Shown here: positions 20,922 through 32,215 of the stretch, piece by piece | Numbering within the stretch: position 1 is the stretch's first letter | Layout of the letters: each line of letters starts with the position of its first letter | Origin: Undaria pinnatifida | Lineage: Eukaryota > Sar > Phaeophyceae > Laminariales > Alariaceae | Assembly: GCA_012845835.1 (NCBI GenBank) | Contig: JABAKD010000004.1 | Coordinates: 6,863,765 to 6,927,764, forward strand | Reading direction: 5' to 3' | DNA: 64,000 bases | Notes under the pieces: model-generated | Seen by the model: the letters and a program-made list of their open reading frames with translations, nothing else | Database searches by the model: none | Told to the model about the DNA's origin: nothing | Program-made: the position numbers and the translations under genes

Positions 20922-21776
20922 CTGTGCCGTCCCAGCAGAGCGAAGCGCAGGGGAGAGAGAAGCGCCGAGAAAGGAGGGGGTGGTTCTCACTTGTCTTAAT
21001 TCATACCCTGGTAGTTGATTTAGTTGGTTGTCAACTGTATATCGCAGCTCGCGTAATTCATGGTCTAGTCTATACGTATAGACTAAATACAAACTATGTG
21101 CTTGGTACGTATAGGTTAAGCTTCAGTAGACTCTCATTATCGGTGAGGTAGCGTTCATATCTACTCGTTGCAAATCTTCCAAGAGCAACTTAGGGAAGGG
21201 CGATGCCGAACGAATGATGGCAGTGTGGAGGCGAGACTCCCCTATTATTTTCCAAGGCAAGAGGGACGTAAGCGAGATGAACACCGAGATTCGTGGGGAA
21301 GGGAGGGAGGGAGGGTTACTTTTATTTTTCTGGCCTTAGTCATTTTTCCGTTGAGCAGGACTCGCTTTAGGGACGCAGCGGCGACTGAGAAGCGGGGTGG
21401 GGTTGTTAACATGGTTGGCAGTCGACGGCAATGGTCATTAATAGCTAGTCCGCAATGCCCCCCCCCTGCGTCACTGATTTAATAATCAGATGAGAACGTC
21501 AGCGCCTAGGAAACTCTCTGTCGGCGAAGGAAATCGAAAAAACAAGAGGGTGAACGGCGGTGATGCCGTACAGAATCGGTGTCGTTAACACCTAACGAGG
21601 TTGCTCTTGAGACTAACTAGCAAGAGGATTGGTGTGCCTGCACACAGTCAACAACACTTCTCTCCCACAAACTTGTGACCGCGCATACAGCGCTAGACGT
21701 GTTGTACGCCAGAAGTGACGTCTGTCTTTTCCAAGCCCCCCCGGTCGAAGAGCCCCATATCTCACCGCCAAACTGA
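20922..21776. other. Intronic DNA, no further exon recognised
   Basis: A G-rich purine tract lies at 21295-21315. The short ORFs carry no known motifs. Confidence 0.5.
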
Positions 21777-22055
21777 GACGCTTGCTATGGTGGAGGTAAC
21801 ACTGTTGGGATACAAGGCAATCTGATTTTTCTGAATGACCGGAGTTCTCAACCCAACGTCGTTAGGACGTGTTTGTTGTGTGCCGAAGCTATGGATTGGT
21901 ACATCTAGACCGTGGTTTTAATTTGCTCATCCGGTTGAATATTTACTTTGAACTCAATACTCAGTTTTGGGCGATGTACATACCTCCTCAAAAGCGACCT
22001 ATCTACCTCATGAAAAAACCTGGTGCACCTCTACCCGTGTATTTGATGTGTCCTG
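21777..22055 (-). mobile_element. Family B MITE, diverged
   Basis: The left end GACGCTTGCTATGGTGGAGG and the right region GGTGCACCTCTACCCGTG match family B. The interior keeps TGAATGACCGGAGTTCTCAAC and CTCATCCGGTTG. The 176-codon ORF that starts inside it (21869-22399) has no family features. Confidence 0.65.
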
Positions 22056-22441
22056 ACTCTGGTATACAGCGAAAGCGTACCCACACAACACGACGACACA
22101 CAATGGCCTGTGATAGCACAAGAATAGCAGGAGGGTTTTTTTATTGGAAGGACTCCGATGCATCCTCCAATATGGGCTTAGCATGTTTGGAAAAACAAGC
22201 AAACCTGCCTGTTCAACGGGGGTCTCCTACCCGACATCATACTGGGATACCTTTTATTGTATGGAGACACACACGAACACCCCTCCCTCCGCCGCCGCCC
22301 CACCGAAGGTCAAACCCGTCAGAGTTGTACGAACTACTCGACAGGCGATGCCATCCCTGTAACTTTCGAGCCATCCCTGCCGAAGCTCTAGTCCGCTAGA
22401 GCATTATCTCCAACTTTCAATTACCCCCCCCCCCCACCATT

Positions 22442-22738
22442 GACCCAGGATAGGATAGGGGGGGGCGGGTCCATTTTTAAGGGCCTTTGTTTTTCAGTGA
22501 CCCATGGTCACTCGCGCGAGTGACTCCCTGTTCCTTTGCAGTCTTAAGCTTTGGTGCTATTCTAATCTGGCGACATGAATCAGCAACGCAATAATTAGCC
22601 ACGCTGCGCCAAGCATGCAGTGTAAAGTGGTTTCGTCCGTGAGGTACTACGGCGTCACTCGTGCGAGTATGACAGTATGACAGCTTAGATCCGGTAATGA
22701 AAAACGGAGGTACCCACCCACCTACCGTAGCCTTGATC
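22442..22738 (-). mobile_element. Family A MITE, intact
   Basis: Left end GACCCAGGATAGGATAGGGG, right end CCTACCGTAGCCTTGATC. Exact CATT duplications flank it (22438-22441 and 22739-22742). Palindromes TCACTCGCGCGAGTGA and TCACTCGTGCGAGT. A nascent AGTATGAC duplication sits where other copies carry the pentanucleotide array. Confidence 0.9.
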
Positions 22739-22835
22739 CATTGTGTCGTTCATCTCTTTCCGGGCGGGCCTTGGAACATTCGGATGGACACCCTTACCGT
22801 ACCAAGCGTCCTCCTCACCTTAAGACCTACCCAGC

Positions 22836-23103
22836 CACGCGTGCTACGATAAAGGTATAACCTTTTTTGGCAAGAGTGGTTTCTGAAGGACGAGTCTCCT
22901 TAAACCCCCCAAAAATTGGAAATATTGGCAATGCTTTCGGCATGATTCTCGTACGCAGTACCCACGCCATGGGGTAGAGTGTAGCAGCTTTAGTTTTCGC
23001 TCCAAATCAGTTTTTGGGATAAAACATACCGGGTATCTCGTAAGCTCTTAAAATTGATAAACCTCGGAAAAAAGGCGGCGCGCCTCTATCGTAGCACCCG
23101 CAT
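22836..23103 (-). mobile_element. Family B MITE
   Basis: Ends CCACGCGTGCTACGATAAAGG and CTCTATCGTAGCACCCGC. The interior is partly decayed. Flanks give no clear duplication. Confidence 0.72.
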
Positions 23104-23199
23104 CCAACAGCAGCGACTGGGGTTTGTTGACGCATAGCTAGGCTACACGTCAGAGGCGCAATTAATTGATGTTTTTTTGTTTTTTATAGTAGGTTCCCA

Positions 23200-23414
23200 G
23201 TTGAGGAGCGTTGCCAACATATTTATATATATATTTGTATAAGCAAAACTAAAAGTGCAATCTGATCCGCAAATCCCTTGGCCATGGAAAAAATATTTCT
23301 GGTTTGTTTAAACAACAACAAAAGCTTTCCGACGATTTAATTTGATTAACAGGTCAGAGAGCATTGTCGCCATTCGGAGAAAAACGTGTTTTCATCTATC
23401 GCAGAGCACGCGTC
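23200..23414 (+). mobile_element. Family B MITE, right part
   Basis: TTGGCCATGG, CCGACGATTT and the right end TCGCAGAGCACGCGTC are recognisable; the left end is lost. Confidence 0.55.
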
Positions 23415-23590
23415 TTTTGCCAAATCCTTCCAATAAACAGCCTAGGTCGTAGGGGTTACTTTCTGGGGCCAAGAGCACGGTAGGGCGTCATCGACTATCT
23501 GTATGCCCGGCGTAGGGTGACTGACGGGGAGATCGCTCTTGGTACCCGACGAGGGACCACCAGGCGGAGAAGATAAGAAGTAGAAAGTAT

Positions 23591-23837
23591 TAGCCGTTCT
23601 ACGATAGCCCTCCCATTTTTTCTGCAACGAAATCGCCGGTTTTAAAACTAGCTCCAGCTCGTAACGCCTGAAATACGGAGACCCTTACCACTACGACGTC
23701 ATCGTTTGATCGTCCTTTGCAAACAAGGAAATACATGTGGATACTTTTTCCGTAGCACGTTTTCTCGTGTCGAGTAGCCATGAAACGTTCGTCAAAGAAA
23801 TAGCCGGTACTGGGGGACGGATGTCGTAGAATCAGTC
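23591..23837 (-). mobile_element. Family C MITE
   Basis: The right end is the inverse of GACTGATTCTACGACATCC; the left end GCCGTTCTACGATAGCCCTC is decayed at its tip. Flanks GTAT/ATAT match at 3 of 4 bases. The interior is the reverse of 39697-39944 (ACGAAATCGCCGGTTTTAAA, TCGAGTAGCCATGAAACG). Confidence 0.8.
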
Positions 23838-24180
23838 ATATATTTTAAAGTACTGACCAGATGGGGCGTTGCCCGCTGATGATATCAAGGGTATGTGATA
23901 CAGTATACCCCAAAGGGGCGGTGGTACACCAACGTTTCGTTCCCTTTCGGTAAACAATGAGCTCCGCCGCATCTCCGAAGCTGCTACCATCACACACACC
24001 AAAATACCATATAGCAACTCAGACATGTCTCCAAGCATACATCAACAGCGGGGGGGGAGGGGGGGGGCGTGAGCAACTCGCACTACTCGTAGAGACTGTG
24101 TGCCCCACACACACGAAAAACGTGTTGTTTGGCGTCTTGTTCGGAGCAGGGTAGTGTACTAAAAATGTAAACAGCAACTA

Positions 24181-24446
24181 GACGCGTGCTACGATGGAGG
24201 TAGCACTTTTCGCCATTTTTGTTTTCTGAGTGCCGGGACCCCCTAACTCAAAATCGTCGGAAAGATAATACCTTTTTTTTTGCATGATTCTCGTTGTGCA
24301 ACTTAAGCCATGGGATTTTTCATCCGGTAGCAGTAGTCATTTTTTCTCCAAAATCAGTTTTCGCCTTAAAGAGGTCTTAAGCTCCCGAATTGAGGAACCT
24401 CAGAAAAAAAAACAATGGTTGGTGCACCTCGGCCGTAGCATGGGTG
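24181..24446 (-). mobile_element. Family B MITE next to a family A fragment
   Basis: Left end GACGCGTGCTACGATGGAGG, right end GGCCGTAGCATGGGTG. Immediately right (24455-24539) is the right end of a family-A copy: CCACTCGCGCGAGTGATCC, ACTGTAGCCCGGATT. Confidence 0.78.
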
Positions 24447-24678
24447 CCATATCATGTTTACAGCTGCCACTCGCGCGAGTGATCCAGAGCTACTTGCAGC
24501 AAACGCCCCAAACGTGACCCCCATACTGTAGCCCGGATTACCCCGGGGCTGACCTCAAACGTTTCTGCAAACCATCAGCTGTTGTGGATGGAGGTATAAG
24601 CCTCTTCAAGTGAGGTACGGTCCCCAGAAACGAAATTTGACAACCTCTGCGGCGCAGGGGTCCAATGCGGATAGCATT

Positions 24679-24921
24679 GACGAATGATACGATAGAGGTA
24701 TACGTTTGTTTGGCAATTATCATTTTTTGACGTGACGGGGCTCCTTAACTCAAAATCGTCAGAAATGGGACATTTTTTCCTCCATGAGTCTCGTCGTGTA
24801 CCAGGGCCATGGGGCTTTATTCGTCTTCAAGATTCATGTTTTGGGAAAGAGAGGTCTTAAGCACCAAAAACTGAGGAACTCCCGGGAAAACAAGGCGTGC
24901 ACCTCTATCGTAGCACGCGTC
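24679..24921 (-). mobile_element. Family B MITE, intact
   Basis: Ends GACGAATGATACGATAGAGG and CTCTATCGTAGCACGCGTC. Exact CATT duplications (24675-24678 and 24922-24925). A further B right half in plus sense follows at about 25110-25217. Confidence 0.9.
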
Positions 24922-25496
24922 CATTGGAATCGTGTTACCCTAGAGATGCGCCAGATCGTTCTTTTTCTGGGGCTCATGACCTATTGAGGAGGCCCATCTT
25001 ATGCCTTCTCAGGCAAACCCTGATTTTGTTTGCACTTAAATCGCAACCCGATAGCATAATCTCATGCCCTACTGCAGAAGGTATGACACGAAACTCGACT
25101 CCAAGAAAATCGCGAAAATCCGACGAATTTTCGGTTGGTTCTCGAAAGTCCCGTCGTTCAGAACACGTTTTCACTCATGAAACAAGAAAACGCTACTTCA
25201 GTCGTAACATGTGCCATTTGTAGCATCCGCTGTAATGCGCGAGCAATATTCCAACACGCCACTCGGTATAGTTCCTCACTAGCAGAGCCCCAGATATCTC
25301 AGTCAGGAATGGTTTATGTTTAGCGTTTAGTTGTTACGATTACGTTAGCACGCGTATCTCTAGAGAGGCGAGACCCGACTGTATGCCAGTGGATCCTGGC
25401 CATGGCCAGCGTGTACGGTGAGGCGGGGGGGGGGAGGGGGCACCGGGGTCGCACCGAGCGACAAGGGGGGCTAAACGGCCGAAGATCCTTCTTACG

Positions 25497-26045
25497 AAAG
25501 GGGAGAGGCACGTTTTTGGTCGTAGTATTTTTTATGGCTGACATGCGAGGTGCAATTTTTTCGTTATGGTTTGCACAAGTTAATTATGTCCTAGACTGGT
25601 TATCTGTTAGTTCTCTGTCCCCTCAAGCCAACGGCTTTCTGTAACGGGCGTCTAATGGCTGCTCGGCACGAGGAATTGCGCCATGAAAACTATACTTTAT
25701 TTGTTTGTATTGCAAAGGAAGGAGTATCGAACGATGGCGTCGGGGTGGGCAAGGGGTACGGTAAAAGGATAGGAGAGAGGCACGGTCTTGGTCATAACAT
25801 TTTTCGTGGCTATGAAGCGAGGGGCTACTTTTTTCTGCTGATTCCAAAAGTTAATTCTGTCATTGGCTGGGTATCTGATAGTTCCCTACCCCTTCAAACC
25901 AACTACGTTCTGTAACGGACGCCTGATGGCTGCTCGCCACGATAAATGACGCTGTGAGTACAATACTCTTAAATGATTGTTTTTCATATTGCAAAGGGTT
26001 ATCGAACGATGACGTCGGAGTGGGCAAGGGGGAACCGTACTATTT
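25497..26045. repeat. 274-bp tandem duplication related to family C
   Basis: Two units begin AGGGGAGAGGCACG (25497) and AGGAGAGAGGCACG (25771). Both contain AGTTAATTMTGTC, GGTATCTGATAGTTC-like text, GTAACGGRCG and ATGGCTGCTCGSCACGA. The following AGGGTTATCGAACGATGACG and GGGAGATACGGCCACGAG (26000-26065) match family C interiors. Confidence 0.75.
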
Positions 26046-26130
26046 TCGGGAGATACGGCCACGAGTTGGTTTTAAAACCGTCGATTTCGCTAAAGAAAAG
26101 TTGGAGAGGCTACCACAGAACGACTCCATA

Positions 26131-27593
26131 CCTACGCGCCATGGGAATCGTCCATCTGTGGATGAACTATCATTTTCGATGAAAATCTGTGCTTGGGTGA
26201 AAAAAATGTATAAAGCTTTCTTCAGGTGACAAAAACGTTCGAAAACAAAGCAGATGCACCCCTACCAGTAGCACCATTAGAAGCATGCGCCCGAGACAGA
26301 AATACTAGCCTACCGTGGAACAGGCCCACGCACGTCCACGACACCCTTACGTTGTGTCAATTTGCGGCTCCAGAGTTGTTTTCCGGCATATTATTTATTT
26401 AATTTCCGGACAAACTGACACCCTGAAGCAAGAAGGGGGTCGATCATACTCTGTTCCAGTTGCACAAGCTATGCATGAGCATATAAAACAGACTGTTTCG
26501 TGTCAGCGATGGCAACGTCGTCAATCAAGGCAGCTCTGGTACCGTGAAGTGTTGAGCCTTCTGTGCTGCATAGTCAACACTACACAGGGCAGCAATCAAC
26601 ACTACCAGCAGGAAACCAACATGTTGGTTTACGCTGCTCCACGTTTGTATGGTTTGCTGACCCTATATATCTCCGTAGCTGTAGGAACCAATACCTGAAC
26701 AATCAACGCATTCTGCAAGTACTGCACCTCGATACGGTCAACTGCAAACAAAGGCAAGATGTGGTTGACGAAGCAACACTTGGCCAGCACACGCCAGACG
26801 AAGGTCACCGTAGAACGGGGATACCTCCATTTTAATTACGTACCGAGCTAAGGTGATTCGAATATGGCAGGGCTTGTCGCGGGTCGAGTCGGCCGGCTCC
26901 GGTCTGGGTGCCCGGATCCCACCCGTGATAATTGAAGCGCCCAGGCCCCACCCATGAATTTCTCACACCTGCTCACGGAACCCGACTCGACCCGCGAGGT
27001 TTTCAGGAACTCCCGATCCGACAAGCATGTCGTATCACTACCCGTGAAAAGCACTTGAAAAATAGCCTACGTATATTTATATGTTGTTCTTGCAGCGTAA
27101 AACTTGGTTACCCACTAGCGCGAGGGGCTCTGCGTCGCCATAGGAAACAGCCCTAAAAGCGAATTGAAGGCACTACCACGCAGTGTAGCTTTGGTCGTCA
27201 CCCACAGGCACCGTGGTCACCTCCCCTTCCCGGCCTGTGTGTGCCCCCCCGCACGCTACACGAAACCCGCGAAAATGAAAGCATCGGAATACGCGCTTTG
27301 AGGGTGAACACGAGAACCACGCTGCCGAAAAGTTGCACCTTTTGTTTCCGGAGGCCTCGGTCTCGGGGAAGCTGAATGCCTCGCTCAGGCAACAACTGAC
27401 TAGAAGAATTATAGTGCTATAGGAGACTCGATGAACAATGCAGTAAAACAAATAAAATTGCGATTGCCAAGCGAACGTCGAAAGCTCTGACGATTGCGGA
27501 TTTAGAAGCCCAGCGTGGTTCAGACAGATATCGTTTCAGCGAAACGCTCTACCGACCTCCTGGCATGCATCAAGACTCGCCGAAGCACCTCAC
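26131..27593. other. No gene recognised; contains a 16-bp inverted repeat
   Basis: Long ORFs at 26315-26698 (+) and 27173-27451 (-) have no known motifs. 26877-26892 and 26982-26997 are perfect inverse copies. No MITE ends recognised. Confidence 0.45.
26877..26997. repeat. Perfect 16-bp inverted repeat with 89-bp loop
   Basis: The left arm TCGCGGGTCGAGTCGG and right arm CCGACTCGACCCGCGA are exact reverse complements. The loop is G/C-rich with GGGTGCCCGGATCCCACCC. Confidence 0.9.
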
Positions 27594-27674
27594 CAGGCAA
27601 GGGGCGAAGAACTTCAGGGAGCCGCCCACCGCAGGCCCAATGAACGGCGAGCTGCAGAGAAAGGAGAACCCGTC
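27594..27674 (-). CDS. PaO-like oxygenase, exon with the DGFSF and FFAPC motifs
   Basis: This 81-bp minus-strand exon is 27 codons, preceded by a TATCGCAG acceptor and ended by CTG|GTGAGG. It encodes DGFSFLCSSPFIGP then AVGGSLKFFAPCL. PaO-family proteins have, after the iron-ligand region, a G-F-x-V/F segment and then a F-x-P/A-P-C strand, matched here. It joins the 20823-20921 exon in phase 0. The preceding exon must continue the glycine codon opened at 35439; it was not found. The frame stays open about 30 codons upstream, so the exon could begin earlier, but that part lacks G/C-rich third positions. Confidence 0.78.
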
Positions 27675-27912
27675 CTGCGATATCAAGGTATAAGCATAGT
27701 CGCCAAAAAACGGAGAAAGTATCATATTCTGCACTACGTTGCCGTGGGTTATTTGCACCGCTATTCGCACCCCTCCTTTGCCTGGGCGTTGGTCGTTGCT
27801 CCCGTCTACACGCAACAAAAAAAAATGCAGGGAGAGGGAGATGACAAGATTGCTGAGAATTCGGGGGGTCGTGTCCGTATATAAATTATGGACAAAAAGT
27901 AACAATACGGTG

Positions 27913-28157
27913 GAGAAGCCATCCCACTGCAGGAGGCGCAGCAGATTCCAAAAAATGTCAGAGCTCCAAGCATGAGGAGCAGGGCAATATCAACACCACC
28001 CGAAATATGACTTGGAAATCATTCTTTCGTGCACCCCGACCAAGCGTCCAAGCCGTAGTCCTGAAACAGATGTAAATTATATAATTAATATTAGAATTTT
28101 ACCGGGAGTTCCCGACTTGATGATGTCAGCCCTTACCGCGCTGCATAGGGATGGCTC
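27913..28157 (+). mobile_element. Family D MITE, diverged
   Basis: The left end GAGAAGCCATCCCACTGCAGG and right end ATAGGGATGGCTC are approximate inverses. The interior has GAGCTCCAAGCATGAGGAGC and ACCCCGACCAAGCGTCCAAG. Confidence 0.65.
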
Positions 28158-28660
28158 GGACGTTCCTCTATAGTGCTAGCTGCCTGAAGACTGCCGGTTG
28201 CACGCGATAGTGCGTGGTGACATCGCTGGATGACACATGTGGGGAAAACACCTGGTAGTAATATGTGTGGAGCCGTACGTGTTGCAGCCACATGGTGCCG
28301 GTACAAATTCCGGCTGGCACATCAGCACTATAAAGGGATGATTCATGTAGCGTTACCCGCATTATCTTGATGGTTTTTGCTTTGGGATGAGTGACACATG
28401 GTACGATAGACGACGAGCACCATTTTGGCTGTGAGCTTTCCCGACTTAATGAGCTCTTCCGACACCCTTCCACCCAGAACCGAGCTCGAGCACACTGAAA
28501 AGTACAATCCAATTATCGAACCCGTGGCCGAGGTATACCTCGTACAAACAATCATTTCGCAACACAAGTGTGACGTTCCGAAGATTTCAGCAACGATATT
28601 GATGCTGTTAATAGTAGTAATTTTAGTTGAACATGATTGCCAGTAGGTTTAGGAGCCTCG
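28158..28660. other. No gene recognised
   Basis: The minus ORF at 28168-28512 has no family match. A B-like scrap (GACACATGGTACGATAG) lies at about 28391. Confidence 0.45.
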
Positions 28661-28956
28661 GACCAATGGTGCGGTACGGGGGGTATATTTTTTTACTGCC
28701 TTTAGGGCAATTTTCCTTCAGTGGCTCGGTATCACTCGCGCGAGTGACCCCCCTGTTCCTTGCGGTAACGGTGTTTCTTTCTTTCTTTCGTGCTGCTATA
28801 ACATTCTCGATATGAACACGGAGAGGGATGGTTAGCTACGCTGCAACAAACAAATCGCCGAATGTATTTTTTGTCGGTGAGGTACAGAGTCACTCGCGCG
28901 AGTGGCTCATACCCGGCGGTCAAAGTTTGGGGTACCCAGCTACCGTAGCCTTGATC
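28661..28956 (-). mobile_element. Family A MITE
   Basis: Left end GACCAATGGTGCGGTACGGG, right end AGCTACCGTAGCCTTGATC. Palindromes TCACTCGCGCGAGTGACC and TCACTCGCGCGAGTGGC. No matching flanking tetramers. Confidence 0.85.
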
Positions 28957-29532
28957 TGAACCGAACACAGAAAAGCGGCGCTAGCCAAAACGTGCTACCT
29001 CCATCGTAGCTCGCGTCGAGTCCGGATCCAGGTTGTAGCGGGGGGCTCCCGAATAGTGACGGTTTAGTAGTGCTGCTACTGCTTTCTATGGTGCCGGTGA
29101 ATTCGCATTGCAACGACCGAAGCTCTCTAGGGTAAAACGAACCATCCCGCGAAAGGGGTTACACCTTCCGCGGCAAACGTGTTTCGTGACGGGTGAGCCC
29201 CTCGATGTGTGGAACTATCGCCATGACGAGTGAACCCCTCGAGGTGTGGAAGTATCGCCTACCTCTATCGTAGCACACGTCCCACGGAGGGGAAAGAGGA
29301 TACCGTAACAGAACCCGCCCCACTTCTCTTCCTGTCCTGTAGACGCCACCACAACACCTCTGGTGTAGTACAGTAGCATACCCTTGGTCTGTGCACCTCA
29401 CCCACTCAAGAAAGCGAGTTTGGCCAGTGCCTTTATACCTTCATGCGCTTCTAGGGAAGCATTTAGCGGCAACTGCAGCAGCGGCGGCGGCGCGGCTACA
29501 TGTATCCGCGCTACGTTTCCACGCGTCAGTCA
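28957..29532. other. No gene; isolated family B ends
   Basis: B-type right ends occur at about 28985-29017 (CATCGTAGCTCGCGTC) and 29266-29281 (CTATCGTAGCACACGTC) without matching left ends. Confidence 0.5.
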
Positions 29533-29788
29533 GACGCGTGCTACGATAGAGGTGGTGATATGTTTCGCCTGAAAAGGGTTCCGAACGACGGGGCTCCTAA
29601 ACCCAAAATGGTTGGAAATACCATATTTTTATTTTATTTATGATTTTCGTTGTATATCTTAGGCTGTGGGATTTTTCATCCAGTACCAGTGTTTTTCCTC
29701 AAATCTGTTTTTGAGAGATATCTTAAGCTCCTAAAGGTGAAATGCCTAGGGGAAAAAGTAGTCCATCTCCATCGTGGCATCGCACGTC
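29533..29788 (-). mobile_element. Family B MITE
   Basis: Ends GACGCGTGCTACGATAGAGG and CCATCGTGGCATCGCACGTC. The interior has GACGGGGCTCCTAAACCCAA and TTTTCATCCAGTACCAG. Confidence 0.82.
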
Positions 29789-30510
29789 ATACCTTTCTAA
29801 GACCGAGCGTCTCCAGCTCGATGGTTACGGGACCGGCCATGTCGCGTTCCCCAATAATGCCTGTGGCGACACAAAAAGACGGACGACAAAAGGGGAGGGG
29901 TACTAATTTCATGCATAGCCGTGATCGCATGACCACAGAGTGTCGAAATGCATGTGCCAGTACAGGTCTGGCACGTATGTGCGCCGGTTTCCTATTTCAT
30001 TGTTTTATTTCTTGGCGGAAGTATGACTTGCCTCAGCTAGAATGATGTATCTGTGTATCCCTTTTGATTCGTTGAAATTGTTCCCTGGGGCATTTTTCCA
30101 CTGCAAAATGACCGGATCCTGTTCTGTGACCACGGACTTGATCATGCGAGTTAGTGTGGGAACAACAACAACAGAGCCGACTATGAGAGGGGAGTCCGGG
30201 GAGCACTACAACATGTACCGCCCCAGGAGTGACTTTGAGCAACCCCTCGGATCGGACGCGGTGATGCAATCCATGGCTGGGGTCTCCACTAAGAGTGTCC
30301 GGACGTGTGTCGCGACAGGGGGTAATACTTTGGGCGGTTGAAACGATTAAAGCTTCTGGATAACATAGAACTACCGAGCGTGTTGCATGAATGCCGTACA
30401 TATTATCTAAATCGCATCCGCTCTCTATCCCTAGCCCTTGGGGTCGATCACGTTCGCCTTCGCCTGAAACCAGTTACTTGGAAGAGGTATGTGGCTCCTT
30501 GGCCCCCGTT
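29789..30510. other. No confident gene; coding-like stretch near 30.2 kb
   Basis: The plus strand is open 30042-30341 with G/C-rich third positions around 30210-30320. The minus strand is also open and reads DPSHGLHHR, reminiscent of the iron-ligand exon, but it lacks suitable borders. Neither was assigned. Confidence 0.35.
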
Positions 30511-30577
30511 AGAGCCCCCGAATCCATCCCTATACAAATTCCAAGTACATTTGTCCCCAAAAAGGGCTTTCCAGATG
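30511..30577 (+). repeat. Dispersed repeat E, copy 1
   Basis: GAGCCCCCGAATCCATCCC, CTATACAAATTCCAAG and TTGTCCCCAAAAAGGG recur at 31270-31345, 31350-31425 and 60606-60680. Confidence 0.75.
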
Positions 30578-30925
30578 TAAAGACTTAATAAACAATTAGG
30601 GCCTTTCACGGGCATGGTCCCGCCCGTGAGTGCGGTCGGAATGTCTCCTGATCACGCGGGTCACGCCAGGCCGGTTCGAGAGGTGTTCCATGAAATTGCA
30701 TGGGCTGGGTCCGGTCGGGAGGTTTCCCACAGTAATAGTTGCATTTTGTCAAGTCAAAGTGGTTGGTTGAGCGCCTCAAGGGAGGAACTAGCGAGTATCG
30801 TCTAAACGTCGTTCGTGTTTTCAAACCAAAAATGTCGAGAGTAGTGTGTATCTCCTGTCGGGGTGCACCTTCGGTTATATTTTTATCAAAATGTCAGTAT
30901 TCGAGTGATGTAGAGGGCTCCTCAA

Positions 30926-31186
30926 GACGCGCGCTACGACAGAAGTTCACCACATTTCGTCTGAGATTTCTCAGTCTATGGAGCTTACGACATGCCCCGC
31001 TTAACCCGGAAACGATTTTGGAGAAGAAAAAAGGTGCTACCGGATGAAAAAATTCCACGGCCTAGGTATACCAAGAGAATCTCGCAACAAAAAATGGCCT
31101 ACTTCCGACGATCTCAGGATAGAGAGCCCCGCCCTCCAGAAACCGTTTTAGACGAAAAAAGTGCCACCTTTATCGTAGCACGCGTC
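30926..31186 (+). mobile_element. Family B MITE
   Basis: Ends GACGCGCGCTACGACAGAAG and TTTATCGTAGCACGCGTC. Flanks TCAA/TCAC match at 3 of 4 bases. The interior has GCTACCGGATGAAAAAATTC and CACGGCCTAGGTATACC. Confidence 0.85.
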
Positions 31187-31269
31187 TCACACGACCTTGA
31201 AATAATAGACGTGCTATTAAAATCAAAAATCTCTATCGCAGACGTTGTATGTATGACGGGGCTTCTTGA

Positions 31270-31425
31270 CCCCTTCACAGCCCCCCAATCCCTCCCTAAA
31301 CTAGCTTGAAGTAAAGTTGTCCCCCAAGAGGGTTTCCACTAGTGACGGCTGAAGAGCCCCCAAATTTCCTCCCTATATCAAGTTTAAGTAAAGTTGTTTC
31401 CAAAAGGGGTTCCCAATTGTGGAGG
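31270..31425 (+). repeat. Dispersed repeat E, two tandem copies
   Basis: Two units with CCCCCAATCCCTCCCTA / CCCCCAAATTTCCTCCCTA, then AAGTAAAGTTGT and a GGGTTTCCA/GGGTTCCCA box. Between this and 32060 are only B-like scraps (31430-31560). Confidence 0.75.
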
Positions 31426-32059
31426 CGCTAAACCGAATTCGTCAGACGTTTTACCCTCGTTTTGCAGTACGTGTGAAATCAAATACGTAGGCCATGGGAT
31501 TGTTGCTTCTAGTTTTCTCCACGATCAGTTCGGCCGAAGTATAGAGCTCCTTTGCACGTGAGCAGTCTCAGAAACTAAAACTGGTCCGACTTCAACCTCC
31601 GTAATATCCGTCTATCCAATCGGCATTGCTGGGAGTCCCTGACTCTATCGGGCTATCGGTATTCACTGAAACACGCTACGGTTTAAGCCACTCCTCCTTT
31701 GTTATTGCGCTATTATCTTGAGAAGCCCTGAACATCTCACCCCAGCTTAACTTTGGACGTCTGGTAATGTAGACGTAGCACTGTTTTGGTTTTTGTTTTC
31801 TTCTCGTTAATTTCGGGACACCTTTTAACCCACCATCGATAAAAGTTTGTTCTTCAGTTTTTGTTCTGTTTTATACTTCGACCACGATAATTTTCATGGT
31901 CGGTCGCCCCGGTGGCGTATCATGTCATCCTCGAGCCTGCTCTAGGTCAGTTTCGTGAGCTCCAATCCCCCCGAGTGCATTCTCGTTAAAAATCGTGGGG
32001 ACTTTTTGTTGTGCACAAAAATTGATTTGAGGAAAGCGAAAAAGCTTGAGTTTGCAACA

Positions 32060-32215
32060 CTCGATAAACAACCGGCGAGCAGAGGGATTGCTGAACCCTA
32101 TGCGCGACAAAATTGAAGGGCAAGGCGGGGAGAAGGGACGACAATTGTGACCACGGCTTGTCCAGAAGCTGGAATGAATATGTGTGAAAAAAATGAGTAA
32201 AATAAAATAACATGT
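32060..32215 (-). repeat. Dispersed repeat I, copy 1
   Basis: The minus strand matches 54340-54470 on the plus strand: TTCTGGACAAGCCGTGGTCA, a C/T-rich CCTTCTCCCC block and TCGCGCATAGG. Origin unknown. 32216-32966 beyond it holds only B-like scraps (32300-32460) and no gene. Confidence 0.7.

Noticed and set aside
21869-22399. 176-codon ORF
   Set aside because: Starts inside a diverged family-B MITE and ends in low-complexity proline text; no domain.
30170-30330. DPSHGLHHR on the minus strand as the missing oxygenase exon
   Set aside because: Repeats a motif already supplied by 35439, lacks a phase-matching acceptor and donor; plus strand is equally open.
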